This document shows positions 1 to 6,643 of a DNA stretch of 20,062 bases, piece by piece (positions within the stretch are counted from its first letter, which is position 1; each line of letters starts with the position of its first letter). This DNA is from UBA5859 sp041940025. Its GTDB lineage: Bacteria; Pseudomonadota; Gammaproteobacteria; UBA5859. The translations under genes and the position numbers were made by a program. The notes below the pieces were generated by a model that worked only from the letters and a program-made list of their open reading frames with translations, made no database searches and was not told the DNA's origin. Location of the stretch: contig JBGTSY010000028.1 of the NCBI GenBank assembly GCA_041940025.1, forward strand, positions 1-20,062. The letters run 5' to 3'.

Positions 1-720
1 TTAGACGCACAAAGATGACTACTGAAAAGTAGCATACTAAAAACTCGAAAAAGTCCCCTATCTCTCACTAAACTGATCGCCATGCGCCTCACTGTCTGAT
101 ACCTTTAAAAAACCCTTGAGAGGACACTAGTAGCGCATCCTGTATTCCCGTCGCCATTGCGTTTTTTTTATCGCCAAGGAGGTCTGTATTTGATAAGCAC
201 ATTGATGAACGATGACAGGTTCAAACAAGCGTAAACCAATGTTCCCGGAGTTAGTCTCATTCAACCTATCGGCAACACGATGAATTTCCAGTAGAGAATT
301 GGCCCGATTTAGAGATGCCACCCCGTTCGCCGAGGGCTAAGCACCAGAACAACATTCGTCATACCTCTCAAATAGTGCCATTCACACCTTTGGAGAATGA
401 TCCGATTAGAATTACGGCAACCAGATAGAGGACGCTCTATAATCTACCATTGCCGATCCTAGTCGTCCCTAGTTGCCACATATTACTGCTCTATACTGAA
501 AAATAGTGAATATTGGATTCATCGTAACCGGCTACTTAGAATTAGAAGCAAGCATCTCATTAGTTGTACCGTCCTTGCGATCTCAGGTAACACAGGACAA
601 CACTTCTGACAGTTCTACTGACTTCATCTCTTAACTCACTGAATACCACAGTCGGTAGGGAATGGCTCCCTAAATTTATTGGAATAGACCGGCTATTAAT
701 TTCTAAGGTTTTATTTTCAG
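1..720. other. Leading intergenic region, no convincing gene
   Basis: No open frame here shows a recognisable domain, a good ribosome binding site or clear coding bias. A 64-codon frame on the minus strand (127-321) has no recognisable family. Two small hairpins are visible: CTACT-GAAA-AGTAG near position 20, and TAGGGA/TCCCTA at 656-672 just downstream of the dehydrogenase stop. The second lies where a terminator would be expected, but no U-run follows it on the minus strand. A decayed gene cannot be excluded. Confidence 0.5.
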
Positions 721-1815
721 CTAAAACTCTGGGATCAAACAGGAATGGATCGACTCCTCGCCTGGCACTTCACGTGCTAATGTTCTTACAGCCAATTCCG
801 CTTCGGTTAGTTTGAAATTATGGGTATGCATTTTTTCAATCGGCACCTTACCCTCTTCAATCACTCGAATGGCATTCTGATATCCACTGGTGGTGACGCC
901 GATGGCGCCTTTGATTGTTATCTCTTTAATCACTATCCAATCTGAGATCCAATTTTCAATAGGCTTAAATCCTTTGGTGCCCGCCAGTACAATCGTGCCA
1001 CCTTGCTTCACATAACCCAATGCCTCAGCAACGGGCTTAGTCGCATAGGAAGTGACATCAATCACAATATCAGCACCACCGTCTGTATACTTTTGAATCT
1101 TACTGGTGGCATTTTCATTTTCCACATCCACAGTGTGATCTGCTCCAAACAGTTTGGCTATCTTTAATTTTTCAGCGTCTGCTTCCAAACCAGTGACGAC
1201 TATGTTCTTCGCGCCAGCCAGTTTACATGCAATCACACAGGACAACCCGCGCTGACCGGGCCCCATAATCACCACCGTATCTCCTGGTTTGGTATCTGGA
1301 ATTTCCACACCCCAACGAAATCCGGCGCCCAAAGGATTGAAAATCACGGCTAACTCGGCAGGCACATCCTTACTGACTTTGTGTAACACACTATTGGGAT
1401 CGAGAAACATGTATTGGGAATAGGCACCCCACATGCCGTGTTGTTCTTTTAGGGGAATGTACGAATAAATGCGCCGTTGGTGACACAAATGATATCGACC
1501 AGTCAAACAGGTAGAACAGTGGTGACAGGACAACATGGTTTCTACGGCCACGCGATCTCCCACATCCACTCCCCATCTTTTTGCAGCACGATCCCCTATC
1601 TTGGCAATGATGCCCAGCGGTTCATGACCCGGAACCGCAGGAATAGGGGTGCCCAACTTACCCGCCAGCTGTTCATAATCACTGCCGCAGATCCCACATG
1701 CCTCCACTTGAAGCAGTGCAGAATCCTCATCTATATCAGGGATCTCTAGTTCATAGGGCTCAAGGGTATTGATATCCGTTTGCACCATAGCTAATGTTTT
1801 ACTTGGTAAGATCAT
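721..1815 (-). CDS. Zinc-dependent medium-chain alcohol dehydrogenase
   Basis: This 364-residue protein has the normal length and layout of the medium-chain dehydrogenase/reductase superfamily, which oxidises alcohols to ketones or aldehydes with NAD(P). The catalytic-zinc region has Cys40 in a GICGSD motif and His64-Glu65 in the GHEPLG motif. The structural-zinc lobe has Cys97, Cys100, Cys103 and Cys111. The cofactor Rossmann motif is GPGQRG at about 185-190. At the position where threonine and sorbitol dehydrogenases usually carry a Glu or Asp zinc ligand (EPLG-type motif), this protein has Asn160 (FNPLG). The ATG at 1813-1815 is preceded by AAGGAG about 9 bases upstream, which fixes the start. 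It is divergent from the next gene across a 509-base promoter region. The family is certain; the substrate is unknown, although neighbouring genes suggest a secondary or cyclic alcohol. Confidence 0.9.
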   Translation of the reverse strand: MILPSKTLAMVQTDINTLEPYELEIPDIDEDSALLQVEACGICGSDYEQLAGKLGTPIPAVPGHEPLGIIAKIGDRAAKRWGVDVGDRVAVETMLSCHHCSTCLTGRYHLCHQRRIYSYIPLKEQHGMWGAYSQYMFLDPNSVLHKVSKDVPAELAVIFNPLGAGFRWGVEIPDTKPGDTVVIMGPGQRGLSCVIACKLAGAKNIVVTGLEADAEKLKIAKLFGADHTVDVENENATSKIQKYTDGGADIVIDVTSYATKPVAEALGYVKQGGTIVLAGTKGFKPIENWISDWIVIKEITIKGAIGVTTSGYQNAIRVIEEGKVPIEKMHTHNFKLTEAELAVRTLAREVPGEESIHSCLIPEF

Positions 1816-2324
1816 GCCCTTCTCCTTGTCATTTGTTTGTCGATCTAATCAATCTCAATAGCCTACTAATAGAGACTGGCTTGTGGCAGTCATGTGCTTT
1901 AGTGACAATTATCAAGTTCTATCCTTTGATTACCAATTTAAATACAAAACAATTACTTTCCCATAAATCAATTCCATAACGGCCACACAACTATCGAATA
2001 GCAATGATACTAATGGCTTTTGCTCAATTAACTGCATTTATAAATATAGTTAATCGTCTTTAAATGAATCAAGGCGATAAACTCATGGAAGCACTCCGAA
2101 GCTTTTTGCTGTTGAATCGATTGAATGCCACCAATGTTTCTCTAGTGATTTATATCCCTTATTGAGCAACTAATTAAAAATAGAGTTGCAATTGACTTCA
2201 CCTAATAGTGAAATCAAAGCACTACATTTTTCACTAAAGGTTCCTCAATTCTTGAACTCAGTTCTACGCAGATATTTACAACCTAATAATCTAATAGACA
2301 AATAAATTTATAAGGATAACGATT
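1816..2324. other. Divergent intergenic region between dehydrogenase and CMD genes
   Basis: This AT-rich 509-base region must hold the promoters of both flanking genes. I see no supported coding frame. Its clearest element is the inverted repeat at 2201-2240, listed separately. The AAGGA ribosome binding site of the rightward gene is at 2312-2316. No sigma-70 hexamer pair stands out well enough to call. Confidence 0.6.
2201..2240. promoter_or_regulatory. Inverted repeat, possible operator
   Basis: The two arms TAGTGAAA (2206-2213) and TTTCACTA (2229-2236) are perfect inverted repeats of 8 bases separated by 15 bases. The flanks extend the match: CCT on the left and AGG on the right, with a small offset. 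The centre lies about 105 bases upstream of the CMD-family ATG. The arm spacing, about two helical turns centre to centre, suits a dimeric repressor or activator better than a terminator. No T-run follows on either strand. The regulatory role is inferred. Confidence 0.35.
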
Positions 2325-2909
2325 ATGGATGAAACAACACACTGTCGTGTCAAGTTGTTGTCGAAAGAAGAGGCACTTGCTGCCGCTCAGGAAGCCGGAA
2401 TTTCTCCAATGATGGCGGATTTAAACGTATTTCGTGCTTTGCTCCACCACCCTAAATTAGCCGGCGCGCTCAACACACAACTTTCCATGTTAATGGGGCT
2501 TGGCAATGTATTAGATCCTCGATTGCGTGAGTTAATCATTATGAGAATTGGCTGGGAGACGGGCTCTAACTACGAATGGACACAACATTGGCGTGTTGCA
2601 AAAATGCTAGGCATCCCTGAAAACGATCTTTTGTGCGTTCGCGATTGGACAAAGGCGGACTGTTTTGATGCTGCAGATCAAGCGGTATTGCAGGCAACGG
2701 ATGATATTTTACAAGATGGTAAAGTTTCCCAACAGACCTGGTCACAACTGGAAAAGACCCTGAATGATGTGCCAAAAATCTTAGAAGTGGTGATTGCCAT
2801 CTGTAATTGGCGTACATTTTCCCAATTATTAATGAGTCTTGAGATACCTTTAGAGGAGGATGTGCAATCTTGGCCACCGGATAGTCTGATGCCCGCTGCC
2901 GCGAGTTAA
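2325..2909 (+). CDS. Carboxymuconolactone decarboxylase (CMD) family protein
   Basis: This 194-residue, mostly helical protein belongs to the CMD/AhpD fold. The core signature lies at about residues 63-95: a LDPRLRELIIMRIGWET helix, then a YEW motif (83-85) and His88, followed by a helix with KMLGIP. The peroxidase-type members carry a CxxC pair in this region. Here it is replaced by SNYEW, so an alkylhydroperoxidase role is unlikely and the protein resembles the non-redox CMD-like group. Those proteins often sit in aromatic, steroid or fatty-acid catabolic clusters, but individual functions are mostly unknown. AAGGA is 8 bases before the ATG. The gene is convergent with the following thioesterase gene, with an inverted repeat between the two stop codons. 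The substrate cannot be told. Confidence 0.82.
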   Translation: MDETTHCRVKLLSKEEALAAAQEAGISPMMADLNVFRALLHHPKLAGALNTQLSMLMGLGNVLDPRLRELIIMRIGWETGSNYEWTQHWRVAKMLGIPENDLLCVRDWTKADCFDAADQAVLQATDDILQDGKVSQQTWSQLEKTLNDVPKILEVVIAICNWRTFSQLLMSLEIPLEEDVQSWPPDSLMPAAAS

Positions 2910-2946
2910 AGCGATAAGCACGGCCCACAAGACTGTGCCTATCGCT
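2910..2946. terminator. Inverted repeat between convergent genes, probable bidirectional terminator
   Basis: AGCGATA-A-GCAC (2910-2921) pairs with GTGC-C-TATCGCT (2935-2946) around a 13-base loop. On the minus strand the single A/C mismatch becomes a G-U pair, so that transcript forms a complete 12-bp stem. The repeat lies immediately after the CMD stop and 33 bases beyond the thioesterase stop, exactly where convergent transcripts must end. Neither side has a long U-run, so it may work only as a 3'-end hairpin or with Rho. Confidence 0.5.
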
Positions 2947-2979
2947 GTTCGATAGACTATAAATAGTAGACAAAAGGCT

Positions 2980-3396
2980 CTATACAATTCGATAAACAAT
3001 CGATCCTTTGGCGATTTGCTTATTTGTATCTGCCGTAAACACATCAATGCTACTAAAATTTAGCTCCTTGCCACGTTTGATACAGTGAGCCTCCGCGACT
3101 ATGTCCTGACCTAAAGCTGCAGATAAAAACTGCACATTTAAGGTCACAGTGGAGGCTTTTGCCCCTTTCTTTTCTGTATCATGCCCCATCCAAACAGAAA
3201 GTGCGCCGGTTAAATCAATCAAACTACTGATCACACCCCCATGATATGCATTACCTCCCCCGGCTAGTTCCTGACGAAACGGAACAAGAACCTTTGCATA
3301 ATCTTCTTTGGTATCCACCACCTCCACACCTAGTAATTTTTGAAATGGCACCATCGGATACATCTCTTTAATCATCTCTGAATAAGGTTTTGACAT
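2980..3396 (-). CDS. PaaI-type hotdog-fold thioesterase
   Basis: The protein is 138 residues when started at the ATG at 3394-3396. It has the hotdog acyl-CoA thioesterase signature: HGG at residues 52-54, then Asp61 in the central helix (SSLIDLTGAL), followed by long strands (STVTLNVQFL and the KGSIVYRIV end). HGG plus the acidic residue seven positions later is the active-site pattern of PaaI-like thioesterases, which hydrolyse acyl- or aryl-CoA to the free acid. The open frame extends to a GTG at 3411, but that would put the GGGAG ribosome binding site (about 8 bases before the ATG) inside the gene, so the ATG is preferred. The context of an acyl-CoA synthetase, a monooxygenase and a dehydrogenase suggests relief of CoA trapping in a catabolic route. 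The actual substrate is unknown. Confidence 0.85.
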   Translation of the reverse strand: MSKPYSEMIKEMYPMVPFQKLLGVEVVDTKEDYAKVLVPFRQELAGGGNAYHGGVISSLIDLTGALSVWMGHDTEKKGAKASTVTLNVQFLSAALGQDIVAEAHCIKRGKELNFSSIDVFTADTNKQIAKGSIVYRIV

Positions 3397-3440
3397 TGCT
3401 AGAACTCCCACTTGTTATAGTCGTGATGGTTTATATTGGT

Positions 3441-3468
3441 TTGACGCATGACAAACGCCGATTATTGT
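3441..3468 (+). promoter_or_regulatory. Candidate sigma-70 promoter for the lipoprotein gene
   Basis: TTGACG (3441-3446) matches the -35 consensus at five of six bases, and TATTGT (3463-3468) is a 4/6 match to -10 with a 16-base spacer. It would give a leader of about 170 bases before the lipoprotein ATG, containing the mini-frame at 3514-3558. The weak -10 makes this tentative. Confidence 0.25.
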
Positions 3469-3513
3469 AAAGTGTGCAAACAAACTTAACTTGTCACTTG
3501 AAGGGAAGCAAGC

Positions 3514-3558
3514 ATGAAAAAGATTAATGAAAATAAAGTCGACTATATTTATTTATAA
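3514..3558 (+). other. 14-codon leader mini-frame with strong ribosome binding site
   Basis: An ATG at 3514 opens a frame encoding MKKINENKVDYIYL and closes with TAA. AAGGGA at 3501-3506 sits 7 bases upstream, a better Shine-Dalgarno than that of the downstream lipoprotein gene (ATG at 3644). It could be a leader peptide, the 5' stub of a decayed gene, or chance. The sequence alone does not decide. Confidence 0.2.
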
Positions 3559-3643
3559 CCTCTATACAGTTGTTTCTTCTGTTTTAATTTTCTGCTTTAA
3601 TCTGCATGTATAGGTATATCTATTGAATAAGAGATGAATAAAA

Positions 3644-4738
3644 ATGCGTCAGATTATGGTTCGCAGTTTCTGTTTTATGCTGATCCTCGGTGGCCTCACT
3701 GCCTGTGCCACTCGAGAGATCCCCTGTGAAGGAAAAGACAATATAGAGGTGGTGTGCTCATTCGATAACCCGGAAGATTTTGCCGTTATTCCAGACAGCG
3801 ATTTTTTGATTGTGAGCGAATACGGATTTAAACACGCCAATCAACCCAGCCCGCTCTCCATGTTAAACGTCAAAACACGTGAAAAACATATTTTGTTTCC
3901 TTCTCAAGCCCATCCCCAGACCGCAGACACTCAAGAGACCGGTTGGGGTGATGCTGACTGTACCATGCCTACCGCAGACACATTTAGTCCTCATGGGCTA
4001 CATTTGACGCGTCGTGACGGTAATCGATTGCAGCTTTTGGTAGTCAACCACGCCGGCAAGAATGCGGTGGAATTTTTTGAGATCTTAGTAGAGGAAGACG
4101 TTCCCCGCGCCCTCTGGCGCGGCTGTGTCAATATCGACAAAGATATCGTACCCAACAGTGTAAAGTGGTTGCCTCAAGGAGGTTTCTTAGTCACTCACAT
4201 GGGTGGCGATCTGTCTAAAATCGATGGTGTCATCACCTCTGCCCAGGGACTGCTGGGTATGGATACGGGCTACGTATTACGTTGGGACAGTAAAAATGGC
4301 ATCAGACGCCAGCCTGGTGGCAACGGACCGATGCCCAACGGTATTGAAGTCTCACCTGACGGTCAATATATGTATCTCAATATCTATTTTGCCAGTGAAG
4401 TGAGAAAAATACGTATCGATAACGGCGAACTGGTTGCAACGGCGAAGGTGACACATCCCGACAATATCAATTGGGGCGCAAACAATAAACTGCTTGTGGC
4501 CTCTCAATCGCCAAGTTTCCTCGACATGGCTCAGTGTTTTCAAATTAAGGGTAAAAGTTGCGCGGTACCTTTTAATGTAGTTGCCGTGGATGCAGATACG
4601 ATGGAAACCAGTATTGTATTTTCCTCCACTGGTGCCCCACTGCCGGTGGCGACCGCCGCTGCCTATCATGATAACCGACTCTATACAGGCACTTTCGCTG
4701 GCGATCGAATCGGAATTATTTCAGGTATCTCTCTATAA
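3644..4738 (+). CDS. Paraoxonase/arylesterase-like beta-propeller lipoprotein (predicted Ca2+-dependent lactonase)
   Basis: This 364-residue protein starts with a lipoprotein signal peptide. The lipobox LTAC ends at Cys21, followed by Ala, so it is probably anchored in the outer membrane facing the periplasm. The mature part matches serum paraoxonase (PON) landmarks: Glu44-Asp45 (PON1 Glu53-Asp54), PHG with His117 (His115), VVNH with His136 (His134), Asn171 (Asn168), PNGIEVSPDG with Asn232 (Asn224), and Asp273-Asn274 (Asp269-Asn270). These cover the calcium ligands and the His pair, so lactone or aryl-ester hydrolysis is a reasonable prediction. I aligned them from memory of PON1. The ribosome binding site is weak (GAGAT). 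The gene converges on the monooxygenase gene with only 13 bases between the stops. Membership of the broader SMP-30/gluconolactonase propeller group is the alternative reading. Confidence 0.78.
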   Translation: MRQIMVRSFCFMLILGGLTACATREIPCEGKDNIEVVCSFDNPEDFAVIPDSDFLIVSEYGFKHANQPSPLSMLNVKTREKHILFPSQAHPQTADTQETGWGDADCTMPTADTFSPHGLHLTRRDGNRLQLLVVNHAGKNAVEFFEILVEEDVPRALWRGCVNIDKDIVPNSVKWLPQGGFLVTHMGGDLSKIDGVITSAQGLLGMDTGYVLRWDSKNGIRRQPGGNGPMPNGIEVSPDGQYMYLNIYFASEVRKIRIDNGELVATAKVTHPDNINWGANNKLLVASQSPSFLDMAQCFQIKGKSCAVPFNVVAVDADTMETSIVFSSTGAPLPVATAAAYHDNRLYTGTFAGDRIGIISGISL

Positions 4739-4751
4739 ATCACTGCTTAAC

Positions 4752-6263
4752 CTACCCTGCTGCTGAGCGCCTTGGCATCAACTCTTCTTCAGAAGTGGCA
4801 GGTGCAAATTCGTACTCCTGCAATCGTAACTCCTGTATGTGTTTTCGAAATTGCCGCCCAGACCAGGGCCAGGAAATAGGATCACCATTTTTGTCCAAAT
4901 ACCAGCTGTGACATCCAGAAGCCCAGATAGTGGTGCGGGCTGCGGCCTTGAGTTGTTCATTCAGTCGATTGGTGATCTCTGCCTTTGGTGCCATCGCTTT
5001 AAATGTTCCTTTCATATACTCACCAATAAATTTCATGATGTAATCCGCCTGACTTTCGGCAACGGAAATCACTGAAAAATTGCCTATTGGACAGTTTGGT
5101 CCGAGTAACATAAAAAAGTTTGGGAAATTCGGCAATGCTAATGAACGATAACTGTCCACACCCTCTTTCCATGCCTCTTCAAGGGTGAGGCCATTGACAC
5201 CTTCCATATGCGGAAGCTGTTTATCCACACCTGGGTAGAATCCGGTCGCTAAAACGATAATATCCAACTTTATGTGTTCACCTGTTTTTAACAACACACC
5301 TTCAGCAGTGATGCACTCGATTGGATCCGTCACTAAAGTTACGTTTTCTTTTTGCATGGCTGGATAATATTCATTAGACATGACTAAGCGCTTACATAAA
5401 GGTTGATAGCTCGGTGTGAGCCGTTCCCGTAAAACCGGATCAGATACCTGATTTAAGTTATATAAGCAGGCTCTATTGACTAACCGACGCTGCCAACCAT
5501 CCTTTTTAATTGCCCCTCCGGACAACAATTCAAATCCCAAACGGAAACCGTGGTGGTAAAGCTTATTCAATAAAGGAACTCGATTAAGTATCTTTTGATG
5601 TAAAGGGGAATAGGCTGGATTGACTAACGGCATAACCCATTGAGCAGTGCGCTGAAACTGATATAACTGTGAGGCCACTTCAGAGAGCGGTGCAATGGTT
5701 TGAACTCCTGATGAACCTGTACCGATGACACCAATGCGTTTATTCTTCAGCTCCACCGAATGATCCCAGCGTGACGTGTGGAATATGGCACCGCCAAAAG
5801 AATCTATTCCATCGATGTCTGGCATTCTGGGCGTATGCAAAATACCACAAGCTGAGATCAGTATGTCGGCAACGTCGGTTTCGCCGTCCTCTGTTTCTAG
5901 GCACCATTGATCCTTATAAAATTTTGCGTTCGTTAATTTCTTATTAAATTTAATATGGGGTAAAAGTTCATGCTTCTCAGCAATACCCTTAAAGTAGCTT
6001 AAAATCTCCTTACCACCTGAGAATGTATGACTCCAATTTGGATTCAAATCAAAAGAATAGGAGTAATAATGGGAAGGCACATCACATGACAAGCCAGGGT
6101 AAGTATTTTCTCGCCATGTTCCCCCGAGTGATGAGGCCTTTTCCAGCAGAGTAAAACTTTCAATTCCTGCCTGTTTTAATCGAATGCCCATCAACAATCC
6201 AGACATGCCTGATCCAACAATGCAAACCTTTGGCGCTCTATTGATACTCGTTGAAGCTTTCAT
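4752..6263 (-). CDS. Class I Baeyer-Villiger-type flavin monooxygenase
   Basis: This 503-residue flavoprotein inserts one oxygen atom from O2 using FAD and NADPH, typically turning a ketone into an ester or lactone. It has an N-terminal FAD Rossmann motif GSGMSG (17-22), GGTWRENTYPGLSCD (47-61), the Baeyer-Villiger fingerprint FGGAIFHTSRWD (156-167; F-x-G-x3-H-x3-W pattern), a second NADPH Rossmann motif GTGSSG (181-186) and the ATGF motif (339-342). Length and motif order are normal for the family. The ATG at 6263 has AAGG 5 bases upstream. It is cytoplasmic, with no signal peptide. It is divergent from the acyl-CoA synthetase gene and convergent with the PON-like lipoprotein gene. The substrate is not evident; family members act on cyclic ketones, steroids, terpenones or aryl ketones. 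Confidence 0.9.
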   Translation of the reverse strand: MKASTSINRAPKVCIVGSGMSGLLMGIRLKQAGIESFTLLEKASSLGGTWRENTYPGLSCDVPSHYYSYSFDLNPNWSHTFSGGKEILSYFKGIAEKHELLPHIKFNKKLTNAKFYKDQWCLETEDGETDVADILISACGILHTPRMPDIDGIDSFGGAIFHTSRWDHSVELKNKRIGVIGTGSSGVQTIAPLSEVASQLYQFQRTAQWVMPLVNPAYSPLHQKILNRVPLLNKLYHHGFRLGFELLSGGAIKKDGWQRRLVNRACLYNLNQVSDPVLRERLTPSYQPLCKRLVMSNEYYPAMQKENVTLVTDPIECITAEGVLLKTGEHIKLDIIVLATGFYPGVDKQLPHMEGVNGLTLEEAWKEGVDSYRSLALPNFPNFFMLLGPNCPIGNFSVISVAESQADYIMKFIGEYMKGTFKAMAPKAEITNRLNEQLKAAARTTIWASGCHSWYLDKNGDPISWPWSGRQFRKHIQELRLQEYEFAPATSEEELMPRRSAAG

Positions 6264-6643
6264 GGCTACCTTACCCTTTATTAGTTAACTGCTATAGTTT
6301 TTCCTTATATTCCACAAGTGCCTACCCATTATCTCAGCACAGACTTTAGATTGAGAAAAATAGAAGTGCATAGAACATAACATAAAGCTTCGAATGATTT
6401 TCAAAATAAAGACCAAAGATAAACTTTTTTATTGATTGGCTCCTCGATGAAATAAGTATCCTTTATGCCTAAACAACGATGCTTTCTATGACAATATGCC
6501 TCTCAATATGTTATTGATAACCAGCAGTTCGTTTATTATTTGTTTCTTCCTGACATTAGTTTGCAGTTGGCAGGTATACACTCTATAGCCGGCATCAATG
6601 TTTCTGATAAAGAAATATTCTATTCGCAACAGGGAGCCTATCC
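6264..6643. other. Divergent promoter region, monooxygenase / acyl-CoA synthetase
   Basis: This 380-base AT-rich spacer separates two divergent genes and must carry both promoters. A rightward sigma-70-like pair at 6561-6589 is listed separately. I found no long inverted repeat to suggest a shared operator and no supported small gene. Confidence 0.55.
6561..6589 (+). promoter_or_regulatory. Candidate sigma-70 promoter for acyl-CoA synthetase
   Basis: TTGCAG (6561-6566) and TATAGC (6584-6589) are separated by exactly 17 bases and each match consensus at four of six positions. Transcription would begin near 6596, leaving a leader of about 48 bases with an AGGGAG ribosome binding site at 6631-6636. 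Confidence 0.4.

Noticed and set aside
127..321. 64-codon minus-strand frame that looked vaguely like a helix-turn-helix fragment.
   Set aside because: There is no specific motif and no ribosome binding site, and I could not support any family assignment.
2566..2973. 135-codon minus-strand frame opposite the CMD-family gene.
   Set aside because: It is a shadow of a well supported gene, with no family match of its own.
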